In this document: positions 1-5,650 of the stretch, one piece after another | Numbering within the stretch: position 1 is the first letter of the stretch | Layout: the number at the start of each line of letters is the position of its first letter | Assembly (NCBI GenBank): GCA_036010965.1 | Contig: DASCMO010000210.1 | Span: forward strand, 1 to 8,583 | DNA length: 8,583 bases | Direction: 5' to 3' | Source of the DNA: GCA-2686265 sp036010965 | GTDB taxonomy: Bacteria; Planctomycetota; UBA1135; GCA-002686595 | The notes under the pieces: model-generated | What the model was told of the DNA's origin: nothing | The model's database searches: none | Seen by the model: the letters and a program-made list of their open reading frames with translations, nothing else | Position numbers and translations under genes: made by a program

Positions 1-1
1 G

Positions 2-181
2 TTCGATCCCTCGCCCTATCCCAACCTGCGCATTCTGATCCTGACGAACGGGTTGCTGCTCACGAGCAAGACCTGGGACAGCGTCTGCAACGAGATCATC
101 GACGCCGTCTCCATCTCCATCGATGCGGCGACCCCCGAGGTCTGCTCAGGTCTGCTCAGGCCAGTGTGCAGATGGCGGTGA
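2..181 (+). pseudogene. Radical-SAM (SPASM-type) protein, internal fragment
   Basis: The frame opens at the window edge and reads FDPSPYPNLRILILTNGLLL, followed by a stretch ending DAVSISIDAATPE at 139. The TNG motif and the S-I-D-A-A-T-P-E strand are typical of the middle of the radical-SAM barrel in SPASM/MoaA-like proteins, which make peptide or cofactor modifications through a 4Fe-4S cluster and S-adenosylmethionine. The cluster-binding CxxxCxxC motif would lie upstream, outside the window. After codon 139 the family resemblance stops abruptly, and a short unrelated tail runs to a TGA at 179-181. The change coincides with a 10-bp tandem duplication (140-159). The rest of the barrel and the SPASM domain are missing, so this looks like a gene cut at about 140 by rearrangement or misassembly. 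The substrate cannot be inferred. Confidence 0.65.
140..159. repeat. 10-bp perfect tandem duplication at a gene breakpoint
   Basis: GTCTGCTCAG occurs twice head to tail, at 140-149 and 150-159. It begins exactly where the radical-SAM reading stops resembling its family, so it may mark the join between unrelated segments (a target duplication, a slippage product or an assembly seam). Confidence 0.85.
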
Positions 182-329
182 GAACCCCGCTGGATTCTGG
201 CTCGCGGCGGCGATGGTCTCGGTTGGTGCCGACTACGGTGTCGTCATTGCTGAGGCCCACGAAGTACGGACCGAAGTTGACGGCGACGGTGTCGCCCGCG
301 TTGCGGATCGTCTGGCTCACGGTCAATCG
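156..329 (-). pseudogene. CARDB-like domain fragment
   Basis: Read on the minus strand from about 329 down to the TGA at 158-156, this frame gives LTVSQTIRNAGDTVAVNFGP, then YFVGLSNDDTVVGTNRD. The pattern of a beta strand, N-x-G, strand, then F-x-V-G-L-S-x-D-x-x-V-x-G resembles CARDB adhesion-like immunoglobulin-fold domains of secreted proteins. Codons in this frame end mostly in G or C, as expected of coding DNA here. Upstream of about 330 the same frame only shadows the FG-GAP gene of the opposite strand, so the fragment has no start. It is a remnant at best. The call rests on pattern memory over about 55 residues and could be a chance reading. Confidence 0.4.
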
Positions 330-851
330 GGGCCGCGCGGATCGGTGGGCGGCGACGGCGCGCGGTTCGGCATGTCGATCTTCGCCCGCGACGTGAACGG
401 GGACTCCAAGGCCGACCTCCTCGTCGGCGCGCCGCGCAAGAACGGCGGTGGCGTCGAGGATGCGGGCCAGGGCTTCTTGTTCTTCGGGCCCACCTTCTCT
501 GCCCAAGGCCACCAAGCGTTCTTGCGGCCAGAGGCCAAGCCCCACGACGTCCTCGGCTTCCGCGCCCTCGCAGCCGATGTCCTGGGCGATGGGGCCATCG
601 ACGTCTTGTTCTGCTCGCTCGCGCGGCACCAGGACATGGCCATCGTCGCCTGGAGCGGAGCGGACTTCGACGCCGCACCCCGCGTCTGGGCGCCGCCTTC
701 CGATGCGGGCCACCACTTCGTCCAGGGGCTCGACCACGGCCGGCGGGTGCGCGGCGCCGAGAACCTCCTGGTTGGCGACCCCAGCTTCTCGCCCTCGGGC
801 AAGAGCGAGTCGGGGCGAGTCCTGATCCGACGCCTCAGCGCGGATTCCTGA
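330..851 (+). CDS. FG-GAP repeat (integrin-alpha-like) protein, C-terminal part
   Basis: A plus-strand frame ending at the TGA at 849-851 carries FG-GAP beta-propeller repeats. The first is ARFGMSIFARDVNGDSKADL followed by LVGAPRKN, with a complete DxNxDxxxD calcium-binding loop (about 360-440). The second is DVLGFRALAADVLGDGAIDV (about 546-605), where the loop asparagine is lost. The third is degenerate, around GAENLLVGDP (about 754-783). FG-GAP proteins are normally secreted propellers that bind calcium and carbohydrate or protein ligands. The frame stays open upstream to about 123, but 156-329 is better explained by minus-strand coding, so the true N-terminus, signal peptide and earlier blades appear to be missing. 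A full propeller has seven blades and about three are left. The gene is convergent with the oxidoreductase operon, and a strong hairpin follows its stop. Confidence 0.78.
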   Translation, partial: GPRGSVGGDGARFGMSIFARDVNGDSKADLLVGAPRKNGGGVEDAGQGFLFFGPTFSAQGHQAFLRPEAKPHDVLGFRALAADVLGDGAIDVLFCSLARHQDMAIVAWSGADFDAAPRVWAPPSDAGHHFVQGLDHGRRVRGAENLLVGDPSFSPSGKSESGRVLIRRLSADS

Positions 852-876
852 GGAGGGTCTGCGGGTGGGGCATTCC

Positions 877-909
877 CATCCGCGCCCCTCGCCTCGATCG
901 GCGCGGATG
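877..909. terminator. Perfect 10-bp inverted repeat, possible terminator
   Basis: CATCCGCGCC (877-886) and GGCGCGGATG (900-909) are exact reverse complements separated by 13 bases, starting 26 bases after the FG-GAP stop codon. The GC-rich stem would make a stable hairpin, as at intrinsic terminators of high-GC bacteria, but no T-run follows. The last three bases of the right arm are the ATG of the small lipoprotein ORF at 907, so the hairpin could also hide that start codon. Confidence 0.45.
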
Positions 910-1032
910 TCTCGCGCCGTGCCGGCTCTGCTCTCCCTGGCGGCCTGCGCCTCGACACCGGCGCCGCTACATCCTGGAGATGCAGCCCGCTACCTCGAGA
1001 TGGCGATCGTCGCCCTGGGCTACTCCTGGTAG
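907..1032 (+). CDS. Possible 41-residue lipoprotein
   Basis: ATG at 907 opens a 41-codon frame closing with TAG at 1030-1032. The peptide begins MSRAVPALLSLAACASTPAP: a short basic n-region, a hydrophobic core and a lipobox L-A-A-C (Cys14), as in signal peptidase II substrates. The mature part (LHPGDAARYLEMAIVALGYSW) is only about 28 residues and has no recognised domain. It may be a genuine small lipoprotein or the 5' end of a longer one cut short near 1030. There is no clear Shine-Dalgarno sequence, and the start codon lies in the right arm of the 877-909 inverted repeat, which weakens the case. It lies between two convergent genes. Confidence 0.4.
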   Translation: MSRAVPALLSLAACASTPAPLHPGDAARYLEMAIVALGYSW

Positions 1033-1068
1033 CAGGCTCGCTCTGTGTCGCCGTCGGGAGCGGCCTGC
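1032..1068 (-). terminator. Weak stem-loop downstream of the oxidoreductase operon
   Basis: GCAGGC (1032-1037) pairs with GCCTGC (1063-1068), and a competing GCCG/CGGC hairpin (1050-1053 with 1061-1064) lies inside. It starts 6 bases past the porB stop on the minus strand, where a terminator is expected. The stems are short and no T-run is visible. Confidence 0.22.
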
Positions 1069-1074
1069 AGAAGC

Positions 1075-2757
1075 TCAGGCGCCGGCCGGCAACAGACCCG
1101 CCAGCTCCTGCAGGGTCTTCCAGGTGGCGAGGCTGCGCTCGCGGGCGACGAGGATCTCCTCGGTCGGCGTTCCGTCCGCTGCGAAATGCTTGGCGAAGCG
1201 TCCCTCCGAGCGGGCGAAGGTCAGGAAGTCGACCGGGTTGCCCTCCTTGTCGGAGTGCCAGTCGGCCTTCACGGAGGGGTTGCCCTTCAGGTCCAGCCGC
1301 TCCCTGATCCGCTCCCCCCGAGAGGGGTCGAAGGAGAGCAGCGGGAAGGCGCGCGAATCGACGGCGAGCTTCGCCTGCTGCGCCGCGCACTCATCCCCGA
1401 CGCCGTGCTCAGGCTGGCAGGTGGTGTAGGTGACGACGAGCGCCGGGCCGTCGAAGCTCTGAGCCTCGCTGATCACCCTGTAGAAGTGGTTGGTGTGCGC
1501 CGCGGTGGTCTGGGCGACGTAGGTGTCGGGGTGCATCATCGCGATCGTGGCGATCTCCTTGCGCGCCTCGAGCTTGCCCTTCTGCACCTTGCCGTGGGGC
1601 GACATCTTCGCCGCCTGTCCGGTGTACGACGCGGTCGAAGCCTGGCCGCCCGTATTCGAGTAGACCTGCGTGTCGAGCACGAGCACCTTGATGTTCAGGC
1701 CGCTGGCGAGCATCCGCGACAGGGAGCCGAAGCCGATGTCGAACAGGGCTCCGTCGCCCCCGATCACCCACAGCGCCTTGTCCTGCCAGCCGCGCTGGTC
1801 CCAGCGCTTGCGCACGCCCATCGCCATCGCCGTGGCGTTCTCAAAGAGCGAGTTCGTCCACGGCACCATGAACGGGTTGTAGGGGTAGGTCGAGGAGTAG
1901 ACCGTGTTGCAGCCGGTGGCCGCCACGAGCCCGATGTTCTCGCGCCCCACGGTCCAGCCGAGCTGCGCCATCAGCATGCGCAGGGCGCTGGCCTCGCCGC
2001 AGCCCGCACAAGAGCCGGCGCCTCCGACGTAGAGCAGGCTGCGCTCGCAGGAGAGCATGCGGTCGACCGCCACCTTCTCACGGATGAACTCATCGGGCGT
2101 GTCGGGCAGGCGCTGGAAGTGGTCCATCGCCGCGCGCGCCTCGCTCATCGTGGGCTTGCTCTTGGGAACCATCGCGAGAGCCTGGTGGTCCCCGCACACA
2201 TCGACGCACTCCGCGCACCCCTTGCACTTGGTCGGATCGATGAAGATGCCGAACAGGCCGGGGGTCTGATCCGCCTTCTCGCGGGTGGCGTGGAACTTGC
2301 GCGTGACCGCCCAGTGCCCGCGCAGCTCCTGGGGCCCGTCGTTCGCGGCGAGGTCTTCGTCGACGACCTCCTCGGGCGCCACCTTGCCCAGGATCGCCGT
2401 GTCGGGGCACTGGGTGACGCACTCCATGCAGGCGACGCAGTTGGAGGCGTCGAAGAGCGGGATCTCGGAGCCTACGTAGCTGAAGTCTCGCAGCGCTCCC
2501 GTCCCCGGAGGGATCAGCGAGCGCGCCAGGCCGATGTCGGCCGGGAGCCCCTCGCTGGCCTCGCCCGTGCGATAGGCCTCAGTGACGCGGCCGAACTCCT
2601 CGACGTAGCCGTCGATGTCTAGATCGAGGACGGCTCGACCCACGTCGGGCTGAGCGTCGAGGGCGAAGCCCCAGTTGGTGTCCTGCTCGGACCGAAACGC
2701 CCTGGCGACTCGCGCCAGGTCGGCCAGGGCCTGATGTGTGCTCTCGTGGTCGGTCAT
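1075..2757 (-). CDS. porB: Pyruvate:ferredoxin oxidoreductase, ferredoxin plus TPP (beta) subunit
   Basis: A 560-residue protein equivalent to domains IV-VI of NifJ-type pyruvate:ferredoxin oxidoreductase, cytoplasmic. It supplies thiamine diphosphate for oxidative decarboxylation of the 2-oxoacid and the iron-sulfur chain to ferredoxin. Two 4Fe-4S motifs are complete: C107/C110/C113/C117 and C178/C181/C184/C188. The catalytic domain has C250 and C253 (GSCAGCGE), C283 (ATGCN) and C447 (YTTCQPEHG), which fit the four ligands of the third cluster. The diphosphate-binding signature is GGDGALFDIG (333-342), and the loop DTQVYSNTGGQ (362-372) supplies the usual asparagine. The family-typical IPLFDASNC stretch precedes the first cluster. 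The ATG at 2757 lies 10 bases after the porA stop with only a weak ribosome site (ACGAG), suggesting translational coupling. All key residues are present, so activity is expected. Pyruvate is the likely substrate from NifJ resemblance, but another 2-oxoacid is possible. Confidence 0.95.
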   Translation of the reverse strand: MTDHESTHQALADLARVARAFRSEQDTNWGFALDAQPDVGRAVLDLDIDGYVEEFGRVTEAYRTGEASEGLPADIGLARSLIPPGTGALRDFSYVGSEIPLFDASNCVACMECVTQCPDTAILGKVAPEEVVDEDLAANDGPQELRGHWAVTRKFHATREKADQTPGLFGIFIDPTKCKGCAECVDVCGDHQALAMVPKSKPTMSEARAAMDHFQRLPDTPDEFIREKVAVDRMLSCERSLLYVGGAGSCAGCGEASALRMLMAQLGWTVGRENIGLVAATGCNTVYSSTYPYNPFMVPWTNSLFENATAMAMGVRKRWDQRGWQDKALWVIGGDGALFDIGFGSLSRMLASGLNIKVLVLDTQVYSNTGGQASTASYTGQAAKMSPHGKVQKGKLEARKEIATIAMMHPDTYVAQTTAAHTNHFYRVISEAQSFDGPALVVTYTTCQPEHGVGDECAAQQAKLAVDSRAFPLLSFDPSRGERIRERLDLKGNPSVKADWHSDKEGNPVDFLTFARSEGRFAKHFAADGTPTEEILVARERSLATWKTLQELAGLLPAGA

Positions 2758-2767
2758 GGCAACTCGT

Positions 2768-5176
2768 CTACTTGACCCACTGGGCGTAGAGCGGTTCGGC
2801 GGCAGTCAAATCCTCGGTCGAGAGCGTGCCGATCGGGCGGTTGGAGCCGCCGCCCTCCGTCACGATCAGCCGCGTGACGCGGCGCTCGACGAGACGGTCG
2901 ACGGCCGCGGAGAGCCCCTCGGTTGGGTGGGTCGTCAGGACATCGTGGGTCATGAGGTGCTCCACGCGCAGGTCGGGCAGCTCCGGATCGAGCCTGCGCT
3001 CGAGGGTGTGCGCCCGTGCGAGGTCCGTCATCGACAGGATGCCCTGCATCTGGCCCTTCTCGTCGACGATCAGGACGCACGAGGACTGCTCGTCGAGCAT
3101 GAGTTTGCGCACGTCGGGGAGCGTGGTCCCCAAACCGCAGGTCGTCACGCCGCTCGACATCAGCTCGCCGACGGTGAGCCCGCCCATGGCCTCGGCGCGT
3201 CGCTCGGCTGTCGCTCTCATGACGTCCGCGGGCACCTCGAGGACCTCCTCCATGCCGCGCCGGACGCAGACGAGGTTGTCCTGCACGACCTGCTCGCCGG
3301 CCTTGCCGAAGAAGGTCCGCAGGCTCTTCTCGACGCTCACCATCAGCTCGTCGTGGGCGATGTCGCGCTCCTCCGAGAAGGGATTGGCCGCCAGGAACAC
3401 GCCGAGCAGGACGATGCCCTGCATGCGCACCTGCAGATCCGTGCGGCTGGAGACGTCCGCCGCGATGCTCGCCGCATCCAGGTACAGCAGGCGCAGGCCG
3501 CCCTCACGGATGGCTCGTCGCGCGTAGCCGGGGACCTGGCCCCACACGTCGGCGGGCTCCTTCTCGGTCGTCTGGACGAAAACGGTTCCACCGCGCGTGA
3601 TCCCCTCGAGGGGGTTCCCGAGGTTGAGGGCGTTGAGTGAGTTCAACGGCACGAACTCGACATGGCGCAGCTCGCAGTGGGTTCGGATCGCGCTCGGCGC
3701 CGCGGTCAGGAAGTAGCGCGTCGGCAGGCCCTTCTTCTCCGATCCGTAGAGCGGGTAGGCCTGGACGTAGAGGTCGAAGACGTCGGCGGCGATCGTCGCG
3801 ATCACCTTGTTGGTCGTGACCGACCCGAAACCGCCGACCGAGTAGCCCCGCATGCTGAACGCCCCGGGCGGCCGGACATCGGGGTCGACCGCGTCGGGCA
3901 GGGAGAGCTCATGGTCCACGCCGAGGACGAAGGTCCGCGGGCCGCGCTCGTAGAGGGCCTTGAGGACCGAGAGGAAATGGCCCGGGCGGACGTCCCGCGA
4001 GCCGAGACCCGCGACGCCCGCGTGCAGGATCGGGATGCGACTCACGCTCGGAACACCCGGCATGTCCGTGATCGCGTCCGCGAAGGCGGCCTTGATCTCG
4101 GCGATGAGCGGGTTGGATTGGGCGAGCGGGTTGTCCATGCGCTCGATCACCGCCGCCGCGCGCACGTCCCGCAAAGCCTCGACGATCTCGGCCGTTGGGA
4201 AGGGGCGGAAGCAGACGACCTCGACCACGCCCACGCGCAGGTCGCCCCGGGAGCGCAGCCAATCCACGGTCGCCCGCGCGGTCTCGATCATCGATCCCAT
4301 GGCGACGATCGCGACCTCGGCACCCTCCATGCAGTAGGTCGTGACCGGATCGAGTCGGCGGCCGGTCGCCTGAGCGAAGGTCTCCATCGCCTCCCGCAGG
4401 TGCATCGCCGCGCGGTCGGTGAAGTGCCGCTGGGCGACCTTGCCCTTCATGTAGGCGTCCTGGTTCTGGACGACGCCCGACATCACCGGGCGCGAGGGGT
4501 CCATCAGGCTGGGCACGCGCTCGGCCGGGTCACCGACGAACTGGCGCATGAACTCCGGCTCGGGCAGGCGCGTTGTCTCGAGGGTGTGGGTCGTCAGGAA
4601 TCCGTCCTGGCACACCATGAAGGGAGTGTGGCTGTTCTCCGCGGCTCGGCGAGCGATCAGGGCGAGGTCTGCGACGCACTGTGCATTGCGCGCGAAGACG
4701 ATCCCCCAGCCGGTGTCGGCCACCGCCATCACGTCGTCGTGGCCGGCGTGGACGTTGAGGGAGTGGCTGGTCAGCGCGCGCGCGCCGATGTGGAACACCG
4801 CGGGCAGGCGCTTGCCGCTGATCGTGTAGAGCACCTCCTTCATCAGGACGAGGCCCTGGCCGGAGGTGAAGTTCGTCACCCGCCCGCCGGCGACTGCGAA
4901 CCCCTCCGCCGCGCTGGCCGAGGAGTGCTCGGATTCGGGCTCGAGGAATTCGAGCGCCTCGTCCCACAGGTTGCGCTTGCCGTTCGCGACGGCGGCCGCG
5001 TAGTCGACCCCCATGTTCGTGGACGGCGTGATGGGGTAGGCGCAGGCGCCCTCGGAGATGTGGGTCTCGACCCAGACGACGGCTCCAGAGCCGTCCGTGG
5101 TCGTGCGCGTGCCCGGATAGGGGGCCTGTGTGGGCTCGCTTCCGGGTTCCTGGATGCTAGTCGCTTGTTCTGACAT
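2768..5176 (-). CDS. porA: Pyruvate:ferredoxin oxidoreductase alpha-gamma subunit with C-terminal CBS pair
   Basis: An 802-residue protein with NifJ domains I-III followed by a Bateman module. Domain I (about 31-270) has the substrate-site motif YPITPST (47-53) and SGQGL (105-109). Domain II (about 271-412) includes AEVAIVAMGS and VVCFRPFPTAEI. The gamma-like domain III (about 413-650) has RGYSVGGFGSVTTNKVIA. Two CBS motifs follow: VGELM with ILSMTDL (about 669-719), and VEHLM with IGTLSTEDL (about 738-790). CBS pairs commonly bind adenine nucleotides, so regulation by energy charge is plausible but unproven. Without the CBS part (about 135 residues), porA plus porB total about 1,225 residues, close to single-chain NifJ; the enzyme is split between domains III and IV. 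The start at 5176 is chosen for its strong ribosome site (GGAGTAGGAGG) and match to family N-termini. The frame stays open upstream through a 70-bp repeat into a PQQ-like fragment, so an N-terminal fusion is formally possible. Confidence 0.93.
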   Translation of the reverse strand: MSEQATSIQEPGSEPTQAPYPGTRTTTDGSGAVVWVETHISEGACAYPITPSTNMGVDYAAAVANGKRNLWDEALEFLEPESEHSSASAAEGFAVAGGRVTNFTSGQGLVLMKEVLYTISGKRLPAVFHIGARALTSHSLNVHAGHDDVMAVADTGWGIVFARNAQCVADLALIARRAAENSHTPFMVCQDGFLTTHTLETTRLPEPEFMRQFVGDPAERVPSLMDPSRPVMSGVVQNQDAYMKGKVAQRHFTDRAAMHLREAMETFAQATGRRLDPVTTYCMEGAEVAIVAMGSMIETARATVDWLRSRGDLRVGVVEVVCFRPFPTAEIVEALRDVRAAAVIERMDNPLAQSNPLIAEIKAAFADAITDMPGVPSVSRIPILHAGVAGLGSRDVRPGHFLSVLKALYERGPRTFVLGVDHELSLPDAVDPDVRPPGAFSMRGYSVGGFGSVTTNKVIATIAADVFDLYVQAYPLYGSEKKGLPTRYFLTAAPSAIRTHCELRHVEFVPLNSLNALNLGNPLEGITRGGTVFVQTTEKEPADVWGQVPGYARRAIREGGLRLLYLDAASIAADVSSRTDLQVRMQGIVLLGVFLAANPFSEERDIAHDELMVSVEKSLRTFFGKAGEQVVQDNLVCVRRGMEEVLEVPADVMRATAERRAEAMGGLTVGELMSSGVTTCGLGTTLPDVRKLMLDEQSSCVLIVDEKGQMQGILSMTDLARAHTLERRLDPELPDLRVEHLMTHDVLTTHPTEGLSAAVDRLVERRVTRLIVTEGGGSNRPIGTLSTEDLTAAEPLYAQWVK

Positions 5177-5190
5177 GGTCCTCCTACTCC
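5177..5190 (-). promoter_or_regulatory. Shine-Dalgarno site of porA
   Basis: On the minus strand GGAGTAGGAGGACC directly precedes the ATG at 5176. GGAG ends 10 bases and AGGAGG ends 3 bases before the start. It is the strongest ribosome site seen in the window and decides the start over the upstream open extension. Confidence 0.75.
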
Positions 5191-5206
5191 CAGCAGGGTA
5201 CCCGTA

Positions 5207-5276
5207 GTGGATAGGTATTCCAAGGTGACGGGCTGCAGTACCCGAGGAGAACCTCTGGGTGAACACGGCGGCAGGT
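5207..5276. repeat. 70-bp exact direct repeat, copy 1
   Basis: All 70 bases, beginning GTGGATAGGTATTCCAAGG and ending ACACGGCGGCAGGT, recur at 8447-8516 in the same orientation. The flanks differ immediately on both sides. Within it CGGG/CCCG closes an 8-base loop over CTGCAGTA, and CCCGAGG pairs with CCTCTGGG (one bulged T) around an AGAA loop, so an RNA copy could fold, although these two stems share bases and would compete. On the minus strand it reads VFTQRFSSGTAARHLGIPIH without a stop. It lies between a truncated PQQ-like gene and porA, ending 30 bases before the porA start. I do not recognise the family; it is not a standard integron attC site, and the conserved bases of the 23S rRNA region it vaguely resembles are absent. 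Confidence 0.97.
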
Positions 5277-5650
5277 GCGGCGCAGGAGAACGTGACCCCC
5301 GTCGTCCATCCCTTGATCTTCGAGCGCGCCTCTCCCTGGTAGGCGGAGGTCAGGTAGATCCGTCCGTCGCTGATGACGGGAGAGGAGGCCCCGCTGCCGC
5401 GCACCGGAACTCTCCATGCAAGTTGCGCGGATTCCGGCCCGAAGTCTGAGGGCATGTGCACGTCGGGCGACACGGCTCGCCCTCCGGGTCCTCGAAACTG
5501 GGGCCAATCCTGTGCTGCGGCGAGGCTGGGAGAGGCCAGGCCGATCAGGAGTGCGATCGCGATGTACGCCGAGCGCAGCGCGGCGTGGGGCGGTCGTGGG
5601 CGAGCGTCGGCATGTCGGTATCCGCGGTCCTGGGACGGTGTGTGACCGTA
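5277..5650 (-). pseudogene. PQQ-like beta-propeller protein, N-terminal fragment
   Basis: On the minus strand the frame after the TGA at 5653-5651 encodes a signal peptide (RSAYIAIALLIGLASPSLAA, about 5575-5516) and then QDWPQFRGPGGRAVSPDVHM, followed by LAWRVPVRGSGASSPVISDG and RIYLTSAYQGEA. WPQFRGP, the W-R-V-P-V strand and S-S-P-V-x-x-D-G-R-x-Y-L-T are hallmarks of secreted PQQ-like (outer-membrane-protein-assembly-like) propeller proteins common in Planctomycetota. Family members usually run to several hundred residues; here the match ends near the 70-bp repeat, after about 100 residues. No ATG, GTG or TTG precedes the signal peptide in frame. A CTG at 5578 is possible, and an ATG at 5613 lies in another frame, hinting at a frameshift. 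The fragment is in line with and just downstream of the Asp-box lipoprotein gene, so the two may once have been co-transcribed. Confidence 0.8.

Noticed and set aside
323..1390. Minus-strand open frame of 355 codons spanning the FG-GAP gene, the gap and the end of porB.
   Set aside because: It overlaps two supported genes in shadow frames, is low-complexity and arginine-rich, and resembles nothing.
1045..2622. Long plus-strand open frame of 525 codons opposite porB.
   Set aside because: It is antisense to a gene with complete iron-sulfur and TPP motifs and shows no domain; its length follows from high GC content.
3662..5173. Long plus-strand open frame of 503 codons opposite porA.
   Set aside because: Same reason: it is antisense to a well-supported gene, rich in Arg, Asp and His in the pattern of GC-rich shadow frames.
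5195..5223. Possible sigma-70 promoter on the minus strand: TTGGAA (5223-5218), 17 bases, TACCCT (5200-5195).
   Set aside because: Only four and three of six consensus bases match, and the implied transcript start would fall within the porA ribosome site.
5207..5276. Repeat as part of 23S rRNA, because CCAAGG, GAGAAC and GGGTGAA occur in a similar order.
   Set aside because: The most conserved stretch of that rRNA region (AAGGAACTCGGCAAA) is absent, and spacing and neighbouring bases do not fit.
5207..5276. Repeat as an integron attC site or CRISPR repeat.
   Set aside because: There is no GTTRRRY/RYYYAAC core pair and no imperfect palindrome across the full length. Only two copies occur, 3,240 bp apart, without an array of spacers.
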